Below are positions 43,094 to 54,379 of a stretch of 64,000 nucleotides of DNA, in pieces. The notes under the pieces are model-generated. The model ran no database searches. It saw nothing but the letters and a program-made list of their open reading frames with translations, and was not told where the DNA came from. The position numbers and the translations under genes were made by a program. This DNA is from Amorphophallus konjac. Its lineage: Eukaryota > Streptophyta > Magnoliopsida > Alismatales > Araceae. The first letter of the stretch is position 1; each line of letters opens with the position of its first letter. Location of the stretch: NCBI GenBank assembly GCA_022559845.1, contig CM040121.1:572620140-572684139 (forward strand), in the 5' to 3' direction.

Positions 43094-45239
43094 ATGCCCA
43101 CACACAGTAGTGCTGAGTATCACATACTAGCGCTGATGTCAGGTTTACACCCAGGCATGTCTGGGTCACACCAGAGTGTGTCGGGAGCTCACGCGGACCC
43201 TCAGGGAGGTCCTGACTTGACCGAGTTAGTGTCCCAGTTCAGGGCTGATATACAGATGATGGATTGTCGCCTCGTTGAGGGACTGGCAGGCATAGAGGAT
43301 AGGGTCACACAGTCTGACCATACTGTCCAGGGGATGGTTGGTTGCATCACTGCTATAGAGAGAGCCATCCGGGATCAGAGGCGCGATCGGGCAGTAGATC
43401 GCCCTCAGCCATAACACCTACATCCCCAGGCAATGCCTCGGCACCTGCCCCCTAGGGTTGCCCCCGCTGATGACCGGCGTGGTCGAGTTGAGGATTTTAA
43501 TGGAGTCTTTTGAGGAGGAGGTGGGCGAGACTCCTAGGGCCTCCGTTGCCCGGGGGTACATGAGGTTTGATAGGAGGCGTGATTTGGACTTTGATGATGA
43601 GCGGAGGGCGTCCCGAGATCGGGACCAGGATATTCGGAATGTCCGCATCGAGGCTCCCAGCTTTGATGGTTCCTTGGAGCCATAGGTTTATATTGACTGG
43701 GAAGCCAAGATGAACCGCTACTTTGATTGGATGGGGATGTTTGACCCTAGGCGGGCCTTCTTCGCCAAGACGATGTTCCGAGGTCGGGCCCTGACTTATT
43801 GGACGAACCTTGAGGATCGTCTTGCGCAGCGATATGAGTAGTCTATCGACTCATGGGAGGAGGTGAAGGTGAGACTCTGGGAGAAGTACGTCCCCGTGAC
43901 GTACCAACACCGGTTGATTGACAAATGGCAGATCATCACTCAGGGTACCCGATCGGTTTCGGAGTATATCGATGAGTTTGACGAGCTTCTATTGAGGTGT
44001 GGAGCTCGTGAGGAGGGATTGTTGACCCTTTCCTGATTTAGGAGGGGATTTCGTCAGATTTATCAACAGGAGTTGTTCCGTCAGCGTGTGACGACCATTG
44101 ATCATGCCTACCAGGTAGTACGTGAGATGGAGCAGTTCGAGTTAGAGAGTGATCCTCCTCCCCAGGCGAGGCCTCCATATCAGCGCACCTTCGAGCAGCG
44201 TGCTGTGCCTACGCCATCTCAGAGGGGTCCAACCTTCAGACTCCCCGAGGCCCCTCGCCAGGATCTTCCCCCACGCCCACGTCCTTTTACCGTGAGAGAA
44301 CCTGTACCATCCTTACCTGTTCCTCCCACTCGCCCTCAGACTACTGCACCACTTGTCATTCGAGATGATAAGGGGAAGGCCCCTATCGTGGGAGGTTTGC
44401 CCCAGGACGGCGGCTCCCGTAACTGCTGTTATCGTTGTCAGGGGTTTGGTCACTATGCCTCCTCTTGTCCTACGAGGACCCTAGCCATTGAGAGTGTTGA
44501 TCAGGAGGAGCCTCCACCAGTCCCAACAGAGGTGAGTTATGAGGCTGGAGTTGACATGGCCGAGGAGTTTCAGCTAGACGAGGGAGCAGTCGGTTGCATC
44601 CGAGAGGTGGGCACCGAGGATGTGCCGAGTGATGACAGGCTTGGAGTCGTTCGTTGCATTCTGGCCCAGCCGAGGGAGAGCGACGACTGGCGTCGTACTG
44701 CGATCTTCCACACCTATAGCCGCCTAGGTGGCAAGGTGTGCAAGGTCATCATTGATAGTGGGAGTTGCATTAATGCAATCTTCACTGGGACCGTTACGCG
44801 TCTTGGGTTGAGACCTGTGGATCACCCTCACCCTTACCAGGTGTCCTGGGTGGATGCGACTTCTATTCCAGTTCGGTCGAGATGTCTCGTACCGATACAT
44901 TTCCACCCATATGAGGACCAGATTTGGTGCGATGTCTTGCCTATGGAGGTTGGGAGTATTATCTTGGGCAGGCCATGGATTTTTGATGTAGATGCGTCCC
45001 TCTATGGTCGGTCCAACACTTGTGTCTTCGAGCATGGCGGCCAGCATATCACCTTACACCCCTCCCGACACGAGCTCCTACTACCCCGGAGGGGAGCACC
45101 ACGCCCAGTGCCATGGCTGCTGTTGGTGCATCTCAGTCACGCACCATTGTTGTACCCGGTACCACGCAGCAGGGTCCCACTGCCGTTCCTAGAATTTCCC
45201 CGTCTGGCAGCACCCCTACACCCCGTGCCTCTATCCTAG
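43094..45239 (+). pseudogene. gag: Chromovirus D gag and protease, with stops
   Basis: ATG at 43094 (MPTHSSAEYHIL). The gag core (YIDWEAKMNRYFDW ... ALTYWTNLEDRL ... VSEYIDEFDELLLRC) spans about 43685-44030 and is broken by in-frame stops near 43412, 43684, 43841 and 44035 and by frame changes. The long open frame 44073-45239 contains a CCHC zinc knuckle (CYRCQGFGHYASSC) and the aspartic protease (KVIIDSGSCINAIF ... IILGRPWIFD). DSG replaces the more common DTG, as in many chromoviruses. The frame is cut at 45244 by element E. Confidence 0.88.
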
Positions 45240-45244
45240 GTACT
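45240..45244. repeat. Target-site duplication of E (left, GTACT)
   Basis: GTACT here and GTACC at 49228-49232 match at four of five positions; D reads continuously when E and one copy are removed. Confidence 0.6.
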
Positions 45245-45454
45245 TGTTGAGCCAATTTGTTAACTCCTCAAAGTAGGTAGAGGAAAGGGCATCCACAAGT
45301 GGTTAAATTCCACAATACACGTAAGTGAAATGAGTTAGGAAGGAAAATTCATTGGTATAAAAATTCCCCACCTAGCACAAAATCACTAAAGCACCACACA
45401 CGTAGGAAACGTCTATTTCCCTCACCTCATGTGAAAAATGAACAGTAGAGGGGC

Positions 45455-45462
45455 TATTTATA
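45455..45462 (-). promoter_or_regulatory. Left, outward-facing TATA box of E
   Basis: Minus strand reads CTCCTATAAATAGCCCC. In that orientation the CCCGGG array lies directly upstream. Confidence 0.6.
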
Positions 45463-45479
45463 GGAGAAGCCACCTTTTC

Positions 45480-45775
45480 CCACCCAATTTTTGGGGTTTA
45501 GGACCGGGTCCACCCCTTTTGGGGGTTTTTCCCTGGGTCCACCCCCAAAAGGGGGGGGGGGGGTTTACCCCGGGTCCATCCCCTCTTTGGTGGTTTTTCC
45601 CGGGTCCACCCTCCCCTTGGGGGGTTTGCCCCGGGTCCACCCCAAGGAGGGGTTTTGCCCCGGGTCCACCCTCCCACTTGGGCAGTTTGCCCAGGGTCAA
45701 CTCCCTCCAAGGGGCTTTGCCCCGGTTCCAACCCCACAAGGGGGCTTATTTGCCCCGGGTCCACCCCATTAGCCC
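45480..45775. repeat. CCCGGGTCC array 1 in E
   Basis: About nine units of roughly 30 bases contain GGGTCCACCC and a following GGGGGTTT, each partly self-complementary. Open frames across it on both strands are artefacts. Confidence 0.9.
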
Positions 45776-45807
45776 ATGGTGTTAAAAAAAAGGAAGGTAA
45801 AAACAAG

Positions 45808-46515
45808 GGATGGGGTTTGATGAAGCAGTCGAGGCTTTTACAAGGCTTTGGAGGTTTACTGTGTCATGTAGAAATCTGCTGAACATTATTGCAAGTGCAA
45901 TCCAAAGGCTTTTAGTGCAGATACAGCATAGGTCCCTGCATATTTTGTTATTATGCTCAACACTGATGCCCACAATGCCATGGTTAGGAACAAGATGTCA
46001 CCTAATGATTTTATGAAGAACAATCATGGGATTGATGATGGTGAAGATCTACCAGAAGAATGCTCGGGATCTTATTTTGGATGGATATCAAAGAGTGAAA
46101 TCAAGATAAAAGAAGATGTTTTGACTACTCTGCACAAGGCAGCTGCAAATCCTAACAAAATGTTGGGCTTGGATAGCAGTCTTAAGCATTGTTATACATA
46201 AGAAGGGATTGGAGACCAGTGATGATTACATCAGGAGCATGCAAAAGCAATTTAAAGGAAAAGCTCGAAAATCTGAGTCAACTTATTATCCTGCAAATGA
46301 TGTGGTCATCTTGAGACTTATGATTGAAGTATGCCGGGCCCTATGTTGGCAACCTTCAGTATTTCAGAGGGACAGAGTGATGTTGAAGTAATAATATCCT
46401 GTTGTCTAGAAGGCTTCCGTTGTGAATATATGTCACTGCTGTTATGTCCATGAAGACACATAGAGATGTTTTTGTCACTTCTCAAGCAAAACTCACATCC
46501 CTCCATTCAGCTGCA
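45808..46515 (+). pseudogene. Captured BIG-type ARF-GEF (Sec7 C-terminal part and HDS linker), decayed
   Basis: In shifting frames it shows, in family order: GFDEAVEAF, then AEHYCKCNPKAFSADTA, the Sec7 core IMLNTDAHNAMVRNKMSPND and NNHGIDDGEDLPEE, then SKSEIKIKED, MLGLDSSL, ETSDDYIRSMQKQFKGKARK, SESTYY, DVVILRLMIEVC, and finally QSDVEVIISCCLEGFRC and MKTHRDVFVTS. This is the order in plant BIG guanine-nucleotide exchange factors, which activate ARF GTPases at the Golgi and endosomes. At least one stop (46 bases after the CKCNP block) and several frame breaks destroy it. No intron interrupts the 700 bases although BIG genes are multi-exonic, so capture was probably via spliced RNA. It lies inside element E. 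Confidence 0.88.
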
Positions 46516-46840
46516 GCATAATAGTAGCAGCTCAGTAGCAGCTGCAGCAACCGAATGGCATCAGCTCTGCATCAGCAGTAGCAACACAAGGCCTAGTGAC
46601 GGTAACAACCATATAATGGCAGCAGCTCTGCAACTGCAGTAGCAGCCCAAGGACTGCAGCAACAGCTCAATAGCAACAACAGCTAACACCATTAGCAGTG
46701 GTGCAGCAGCTAGCATAATTAGCAAGGGCTGCAGCAACAGCTCAAGGGCTGCAGTGGCAGCTAATGGCAGCTCAGAGAAGCAGCATTGGGCAGCCCACAG
46801 TGGCAACACCAACAGTTAAAACTAATGCACAACAACAATC
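46516..46840. repeat. CAG/GCA-rich degenerate array 1 in E
   Basis: Irregular repeats of CAGCAGCTCAGTAGCAGC type. It begins exactly where the captured gene reads CATTCAGCTGCAGC, so the repeat may have grown from the captured coding sequence. Confidence 0.85.
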
Positions 46841-46904
46841 ACAACCCTTTAATCAAGGGGAAATTAACCCAATTTGAAGCATAAAGGGTTGAAATAGTCT
46901 GCAT

Positions 46905-47060
46905 CCACCCCCTTTTGGGGGGTTTACCCCGGGTCCACCCCCATTTGGGGGGTTTGCCCCGGTTCCAACCCCAAAGGGGGTGTTTTGCCCCGGGTCCACT
47001 CCCCCTTTGGGAGATTTGCCCCGGTTCCAACCCCACAAGGGGGTGTTTTGCCCCGGATTC
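46905..47060. repeat. CCCGGTTCC array 2 in E
   Basis: Five units such as CCCCGGTTCCAACCCCAAAG, preceded by the segment ACAACCCTTTAATCAAGGG that also precedes array 3. Arrays 2 and 3 with their CAG-rich flanks are therefore parts of a larger duplication. Confidence 0.88.
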
Positions 47061-47149
47061 ACTCTGAACAGGGTTTAAAGTCTAGTTAAGGTTCAAATAA
47101 GGTTGATTGAGCATGCAATGCACTGGCTTGGTGATTAAGGATCAGTAAA

Positions 47150-47560
47150 AACATGCTAACAGAGGTAGCATTAACAGCTCAGGTGCAGCAACACCGGCTA
47201 GATGGCAACAACAGCTGCTTAGTAGCAGCTGCAACAATTCAAGAGCAGTTGCAGCAGCATAGCAGCAGCCCAATCGCAACAACAGCTCAATGACAATAGC
47301 TGCGACAGCAACATGTCAAAATTAATTGCAGCACAACAATAACAATGGCTGCAATGGCAGCAACAATGCAATTATCAGCAGCCACTGCTAACAAAGCTAG
47401 CAATACAGCAACCAGCATTGAGTCGACCCAGCAAAGTCTCAAGTCGACTCATGCAGTGCAACAGCTGCAACAGCAGCATACAATAGCTGCAACCGCAGCA
47501 GACCCAGTTTGGTCAGCAAACAAAATTATTGGCAGCAGCAATAACAACCCTTTAATCAAG
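47150..47560. repeat. CAG-rich degenerate array 2 in E
   Basis: GCAGCAACAACAGCTG-type repeats. The right end again runs into CAACCCTTTAATCAAGGG. Confidence 0.85.
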
Positions 47561-47599
47561 GGAGAAAGTTAACCCAATGTGAAACAAAAGGGGTAGTGG

Positions 47600-47830
47600 C
47601 AGCGTGGTCCTACCCCCATATAGGGGGTTTGGACCGGTTCCAACCCCAAAGGGGGTGTTTTGCCCCGGTTCCACCCCCAAATGGGGGATTTGGACCGGGT
47701 CCAACCCCCATGTGGAGTTTTGCCCTAGTTCCATCCCCTTATGGGGGATTTGCCCCGGGTCCACCCCCACATGGGGTTTTGCCCCGGTTCCACCCTCCTC
47801 ACATGGATTTTAGCCCCGGATCCACTCCCA
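47600..47830. repeat. CCCGGTTCC array 3 in E, upstream of TATA
   Basis: Seven units such as GGTTCCACCCCCAAATGGGGG, each with a short inverted repeat (CCCCCAAATGGGGG). It ends 55 bases before the TATA box. Confidence 0.9.
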
Positions 47831-47884
47831 AAATCCTATGTTTTGGCCCTGAGGGGTTGTAACTGGCAGAGTCCTTCGAGACTC

Positions 47885-47892
47885 TATAAATA
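47885..47892 (+). promoter_or_regulatory. Right, outward-facing TATA box of E
   Basis: TATAAATA in GACTCTATAAATACCCCCC, followed by a purine-rich leader (GAGAACAGAGAAGGAAGAG), as in element F. Confidence 0.72.
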
Positions 47893-49244
47893 CCCCCCAG
47901 TGGGGTCCATTTGGGAGAGAACAGAGAAGGAAGAGCAGGAAGAGAAGAGCGTAGACGGAGATAGAGTGTTTGGTGCTTGTGTTTCTCTTGAAGGCCCATC
48001 TCCTTGGGTTTTGTGCTCGTGTGGTGACTGTGGTTGTGTTGTGAGGGTATGCTACAAACCCCATGTGCATCACAACCCTTTTGTGAATTGTGTAATCTAG
48101 AGGAAATCTCCCCATGTGGAGAGATCTTTAAACTCCGGCGATGTGCTAATTGTTTATGAGCCAAGGGATCATGTACAATTAAAACCCCGATTGCCTCCGA
48201 GCCAAAGGGTCTTGTACAACCAAAGCCGTGATTGTCTATGAACATCGGGTTATGCCACTCCTCGAAGAGGGATTATAAGCGATCCCCGGTGTTGCACTGG
48301 TGGACATGCTAAGTCAGGCCCCGGCTCATGAGAGCTTAAGAAGGGGAAGCAATCCCCTGAGAGTCTTTGGTCAACGGGTCTTCCCCAACGAGGGACTTGC
48401 GCCTAGTACTAAAATTATATAAAAACAATCCCTGTTCAGTCTAGATGTCACCAAAATCTCCTTGGTCTGGACAAATTACGGATGGGGAAAATTACAGAAA
48501 TACCACCAAAAGTGAAAAATCGCAGAGATACCCATGATAGGTCTGAAATTGCCCAGATTGCCTGTGAGCAAAGGGTCATGTACGACCAAAATCTTGATTG
48601 CCTTTGAATGAAAGATTACGTGTAATCGGAAAAACTCGTCGACAAGTCTGTACTCATGAAATGTACCTGTGATATCTTGTACACTTTATAACATTTTATG
48701 AAATATATTATTGGCCATGTGAGCATGACTTTACAAAATCCTGTGAATGTTTGAGTCGTGAAATACCATGCTTCGCATCATGCGAAGATAAGTATGAAGT
48801 TTCGAGACTCAGTTAACCTCATAAAGGTCGAATGGTCAACACATAGAGGTCTTGAGCCCTGAGATTACGAATTTGAGGATCTACCTCGATCCTCGTAACT
48901 ATGTCGGTTAAGCCCGTAGTCCTTCCTGATACTTGGCACCGCCTCGCACGACTTAGTGCTCAGGGCAATACCTTCAGCATCACAGCTAACTTTATGTAAA
49001 CGGTGGATTTTCTTTGGCAGTTAATCAAGTGTATTCGGACTTGTACCGATGTAAATAAACACCGACTGCGGTCGGTGGGGAATTGTCCAGTACCCGATTC
49101 CTAATCGTCTGATAAACCTAAATTTACGAGAACAATAATATACCGACTACTCAAATAACTACAAATGTGCATTTTCTCCTTCAAAGGAGAAATATTTACT
49201 TATTTATTTATTTTCGTGAGTTAAACAGTACCCTATCTTCCAGG

Positions 49245-52200
49245 ACCCTGTAGTTGATCACCACTCAGGAGTTTGAGCAGGAGCTTCTCGGGTGTGATAC
49301 CATCTAGATCTTGGTGGGGAGAGAGGTTACCGATGTGATCGTTGAGGAGACTTCGAGCGAGCATCCCGTTGAGATTACCTCACTCCTCCACGAGTTTGCA
49401 AATATCTTCCCCGAGGACCTTCCAGATGGATTACCTCCGATGCGTGATATCCAGCACGCTATTGATTTGATTCCGGGGTCTACGTTACCCAACCTGCCGC
49501 ACAATCGCATGAACCCGACTGAGCATGTCGAGTTACAGAGGCAGGTGGAGGAGTATCTGAGGAGGGGCTCCGTGAGGGAGAGCATGAGCCCCTGCGTTGT
49601 TCCCGCACTGTTAGCTCCAAAGAAAGCTGGCACTTGGAGGATATGCGTGGATAGCCGTGCGATTAATCACATTATGGTGAAGTACCGTTTTCCCATTCCC
49701 CGCTTGGATGACATGTTGGATATGATGGCGGGAGCCACACTGTTCTCAAAGATTGATATGAAGAGTGGCTATCATCAGGTCAGGATCCGGCCTGGAGATG
49801 AATAGAAGACGGCCTTCAAGACGAAGGACGAGCTTTATAAGTGGTTGGTCATGCCCTTCGGGTTGTCCAACGACCCTAACACTTTTATGCGGCTGATGAC
49901 CCAGGTGTTGCGACCATTCATTGGTGTGTTCCTGGTCGTATACTTTGATGACATTCTTATTTACAGCCGCACTAGGGAGGATCATGTGTGTCACCTACGC
50001 CAGGTGTGCCTCACCCTTCGTCATGAGAGTTTATATGGCAACCTCAAGAAATGTGCTTTCTTGACCAATCATGTTACCTGCTTGGGGTTTATTGTTTCAC
50101 ATGAGGGTGTCTCCGCTGACCCGGAGAAGATCAGGGCGATTGTAGAGTGGCCTGAGCCGCAGACCATCCATGATGTGCGTAGCTTCCATGGCTTAGCCAC
50201 TTTCCACCGTCGATTCATACGCGGGTTCAGCACCATTACGGTTCCTATTACAGACTGCATTCGGAAGGGAGCCTTATTTGGACAAAGACCGTTGCTTCGG
50301 CCTTTCGTGACATCAAGGAGCGGATGACTCAGGCACCTATATTTCGACTGCCTGATTTTTCGTGGGTGTTTGAGATTTCATGTGATACTTCTGGTGTCGA
50401 CATTGGTGGAGTGTTGAGCCAGGAGGGCCACCCTATTGCTTACTTCAGTGAGAATCTGAATGATGCAAAGCTAAGTACTCCACTTATGACAAGGAGTTTT
50501 ATGCGGTAGTGCAGGCCTTGAGGTATTGGAGACACTATCTACTGCCGCATGAGTTTGTGTTGTATTCGGACCATGAGGCCCTTAGATTTCTCCATGCGCA
50601 GAAGAAGCTCAACCCCCGACACAGTCGATGGGCAGAGTACCTTCAGGCCTATACATTTGTCCTCAGGCATTGGGCGGGCGTGGAGAATCGTGTGGCAGAC
50701 GCCCTGAGTCGTCGATCCTTGCTCTTATCCATGGTCCACACGGAGGTTACGAGGTTTGAGAGGCTCCGAGAGGAGTATCCCGATTGCCCTGATTTTGGTC
50801 CGGTTCACACTGTGCTCCAGCTAGGACCCTCCCGAGAGTACTGTGATTATATCCTTCAGGGGGGTTATCTTTTTCACGGGGATAGGTTGTGTGTCCTGCG
50901 GACCTCTGTCTGCGAGTTTTTGATTTGGGAGGTTCATGCGGGAGGTCTCGCCGGCCACTTTGGCCGGAACAAGACCATTGAGTTGGTGGAGTACCGATTC
51001 TTCTGGCCCAGCCTGAAGCGCGATGTGGCCCACATCGTGGCCCAGTGCCGCATTTGCGCCATGGCTAAGCAGCGAAGGCAGAATATCGGTTTGTACACTC
51101 CTCTCCCTGTGCCAGATCGTCCGTGGCAGGATGTTAGCATGGATTTTGTCTTAGGGTTGCCACGTACGGTTCGTCGGCACGATTCCATCATGGTGGTGGT
51201 CGATAGGTTCTCCAAGATGGCTCACTTTATCCCCTGTGCCAGGTTCTTCGATGCATCGAAGGTAGCCCGTCTCTTTCTAGCTGAGATTGTCCGTTTGCAT
51301 GGGCTACCCAAGACTATTATTTCGAACAGGGATGTGCGATTTGAGAGCTATTTTTGGAAGACCCTATGGCACCTTATGGGCACCAAGCTCAAGTTCTCCA
51401 CAACTTATCATCCCCAGACCGATGGGCAGACTGAGGTAGTTAATAGGAGTCTGGGTGACCTCTTGCGTTGTCTAGTTGGAGAGCATGAACGAGGTTGGTA
51501 TCTGATCTTACCATTAGTAGAGTTTGCGTACAACAACTCGGTCAATAGGTCTACTGGCATGAGTCCCTTTGAGATAGTCACAGGCTATAGACCTAGGAGG
51601 CCCATAGATCTTGTCCCTATGCTCCGTCAGGCCCGTGTGTCAGAGTCAGCCGAGTCGCTAGCCGAGCATATTAGGAGTCTGCATGATAGCATTCGTCGTC
51701 ACATTGAGGTCAGTAATGCAAACTACAAGAAGTCGGCAGATGCACACCACAGGAGTTCCAGGAGGGTAATTACGTGATGATCAGGGTCAGACCTGAGCAG
51801 TTTTCCTCGGGAACCGTAAAGAAGCTACAAGCTCGGGGTGCTGGTCCATTCAAAGTGTTGAAACGTGTCGGGCCCAATGTGTATGTTGTAGATCCACCAC
51901 CAGACTATGGTATCAGTCACACATTTAATGTCTCAGATCTGGTGTCTTATCGGGACAATGATTCCTAGTGATCCTTTCGAGCCTTCTTCTCCCCTTGTGA
52001 GTGACCCCACCCTTGAGTGCCCACCAGCGGCCCCAGTTACAGCACGGCGAGCGTAGATTGACCAGATACTAGATGAGCAGATTGTTACCTCACGGAGTGG
52101 AGCTTTCCAGCGCTACCTGGTTCGTTGGAGAGATCGGCCACCTACTGAGGACACGTGGGTCACGCGTGAGGAGCTACAGCAGATCGACCCCGACCTCTTG

Positions 52201-52256
52201 GAGCGGTACCAGAGCGGCCAGGACCCTTACTCGACAGGGTCGAGTTCCTCCTAGGC
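49245..52256 (+). pseudogene. pol: Chromovirus D pol: RT, RNase H, integrase, chromodomain
   Basis: RT starts near 49311 and shows [18 protein letters not shown] and the catalytic [11 protein letters not shown] (about 49935-49970). It is broken by a stop at 49803 and a frame change near 50270. RNase H follows (FEISCDTSGVDIGGVL ... ENRVADALSRRS). Integrase (50509-51777) has the H-H-C-C finger (HAGGLAGHFGRNKT ... CRICAMAKQ) and catalytic positions in SMDFVLGLP, RDVRF and TDGQTEVVNR. After a frame change, 51774-51968 holds the post-core domain. A separate frame at 52055-52254 encodes a chromodomain (RYLVRWRDRPPTEDTWV), which in this group guides integration into heterochromatin. Confidence 0.9.
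52057..52256 (+). pseudogene. Chromodomain at pol C-terminus of D
   Basis: The plus frame after the stop near 52053 reads IDQILDEQIV, then FQRYLVRWRDRPPTEDTWV and EELQQIDPDLLERY, ending at a stop at 52252. The aromatic and acidic pattern is that of chromovirus chromodomains. The domain lies in the correct place, between integrase and 3' LTR, but is separated by a stop from the integrase. Confidence 0.85.
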
Positions 52257-52265
52257 AGGGAGGAT
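52254..52265 (+). promoter_or_regulatory. Polypurine tract of D
   Basis: AGGCAGGGAGGAT directly precedes the TG start of the 3' LTR. Confidence 0.75.
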
Positions 52266-54208
52266 TGGTGAGGACACCCGAACGCGGATCCGATTCGACT
52301 CGACCCGCGTTTACCTCCGTCGGAGACCACCAGCAGCGACATCGACATCCCTATGGCTTGATCATAGCACATTGATGTATTTTTCTTTTGATTAGTTGGC
52401 ATTTATTTGAGAGAGAGGCCCATCAGGGGCCCATTTGATGTATTTTCTATTTATTGTGTATTTTCGGGTGCGATTTTAGCACTATTTTAGTTCTCAGGGT
52501 CATTTTAGTCTTTAGTCTTGTGAGGAGAGCACTAGGGTTTTCCTCCAATATAAATACTGATGTAGTCCCCCTTTTTGGGCATGATGATGAAAGAAGGAAA
52601 AGAAATATAGAAATTGAGAAGAGGAGCCGCCATTGTCTTCCTCCTGTGATGGGAGCTCGAGGGGCGTGAAGCCCTAGGCGTGAAGCCTATTTTCGCTTCC
52701 CCAATCCCTACTGTTTCTACGCATTTACTCCCCTTGGCCCCACGAGCTTCCCACGTTGCATTTTCTTGTATTTCCTTCCCGTGTTCGCACCCCCTCGCGA
52801 CCCCACCCCCCAACGTAACTCCCTTCTTCTTCCTCCCTCCCCACCTTCGCGTTTAAAGTCCCCCCCCCTGCGGCAGCCGAGCTCACGGCCTCCCCATCGT
52901 CGACAGCAGAGACGGCGGGTCCCGCCGCCACCGACGAGCCCCTCCTAGTCCCCACCGGCAGCCCATCTGCGAACAATGGACCGCGAATGCCGCCTCGGCC
53001 ACGGTCCCGGTCTGCAACCGGGCAGCGACCGCTCACGCCACCACTCTTCTCCCTCGTCGTCTCCCTTCCTGCAGGCGGTAGCAGCGACGATGAACGGCGC
53101 CACCTCTTCGCCACACACCAGGAAGGTCGGCCGCCAACTTCTACCACCGTCGCCGCCACCTGTTCGCGTGGCCGCCCTGCTACCGGTCGCCCCCAGTCGA
53201 CCCCCGCTGCTTCCTGCCGCCGCGAGTTCCCTCCACCGCCGGCAACCCCTGTGACAGATCCGGCGGCAGTCACCACCGTAGCGGCCTCTCTCTCTTCAGC
53301 TAGCAGGCCACCCCACCACCGCGGCGGCTCCCCCTCCTTGCACTTCAGTGGCCAATCGAGTCACCCCCCCTTCCCCCCCGTGGTCGCCGTTCCCGCCGGT
53401 ACCCACCTTGCGCACCCACTGCGTCGGGGAAGCCGCCACTACGCCTGCGCCTTCCCGTCGTCGGCCCCTGTTGGCAACGCGACCCGCCACTACCGCAGTC
53501 GCGCGACCACTGTTGCCACCGCCGTGCTTGAACAACAGGCAACCGTTCTGCGTGCCCACGCTCCCGCCTCACAGCTCCTTTCCCCCCCCTCTCCAGTAGC
53601 GTTGAACCCTGCGCAGTCACGTCCGGTTGCGTTATCGCCGGACCTCCCTCCCACTGCGATCGTCAGCCACAGCCGGCCCCCCCATGCGGCCACCTTCGCC
53701 GCCGCCTGTGCACCGTTCAGGCTCCACCAGCGCGGCTGCCAGCCGCCCACGTCGCCGGTGCCTGCGGTCACGGTCTACGCGGACTCAGTTTGATCCTCGC
53801 TTTTCAGTGAGTAGGTTAGTGTGAGAAGCCCGCTCATTTAATTTGCTTATTTAGTATCTATGTCACATTTGCCGCCGTGAGTGATTTAGGATGCCTAGCC
53901 CGATATTCTATATTGCTGCAGGTTAGCGAGTTGTAGCGTTTTCCTATATCCCAGAGAGCACCGATTTGTTCACATTACCTGTGCGTGATTGATACCCTAG
54001 GGCCTAGGCCGTGGTAGTTCTATCTATTGATCGGTTCGACGTTTCTCGCTGCGAGGGACGGCTTCTTAGAGCGTAGCTACTGTTATTTTGGGTAATTTGT
54101 CTCTTGATATTCGAGTACACGTCGGATTATTTGTCTTTCAATTGTAACGCGTTTGCTGATCTCATTAGTCGCCTAGTCGGATTTGCTTAGGTATATCGTC
54201 CCGCATCA
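52266..54208 (+). mobile_element. 3' LTR of D (1943 bp, uninterrupted)
   Basis: Direct-orientation partner of the fragmented 5' LTR. Starts TGGTGAGGACACC, TATA box at 52549-52556, ends CGTCCCGCATCA, followed by target duplication GCCAC (54209-54213). Its long open frames on both strands in 52700-53800 are GC-rich artefacts. Confidence 0.93.
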
Positions 54209-54379
54209 GCCACACTTCCTCACCTAATGTCATGTCAACCCCTAGACATCCCCCCATTGCCGTGCCAAAAGAACCGTCCTTGAATAACTTCATTTTTTTT
54301 CAACACCGTCTTTGGGATGCGAAACACCGAGAGATAGTAGATTGGTAAACTATCCATCATCGATCTGCACAAGACTAGT

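Larger units (their letters stand above)
45245..49227. mobile_element. Element E: TG...CA-ended insertion carrying host ARF-GEF sequence
   Basis: Ends TGTTGAGCC ... GAGTTAAACA with an imperfect 5-bp duplication, inserted between protease and RT of D. From left: short arm with a minus-strand TATA box (45455-45462), CCCGGGTCC array (45480-45775), decayed BIG-type ARF-GEF piece (45808-46515), CAG-rich array, second CCCGG array (46905-47060), second CAG-rich array, third CCCGG array (47600-47830), plus-strand TATA box (47885-47892), then 1.3 kb similar in part to element F. It has no retroelement proteins. It may be a very long solo LTR with expanded U3 or a composite of two inverted LTR arms. 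Confidence 0.75.
32305..54208 (+). mobile_element. Chromovirus D (Ty3/gypsy with chromodomain), three insertions inside
   Basis: Two LTRs in direct orientation start TGGTGAGGACACCCG and end CGTCCCGCATCA. The 5' LTR is in pieces (32305-33289, 39511-40269, 42750-42954; 1949 bp once insertions and duplicated targets are removed) and the 3' LTR is 52266-54208 (1943 bp). Internally it has a tRNA-Met-like primer binding site, gag, protease, RT, RNase H, integrase and chromodomain. Net length is about 9.2 kb. Perfect 5-bp duplication GCCAC. Stops in gag and pol make it defective. Confidence 0.93.

Noticed and set aside
44724..45047. Minus-strand open frames within gag/pol of D and within the PPR gene
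   Set aside because: Antisense shadows of real coding frames without any domain.
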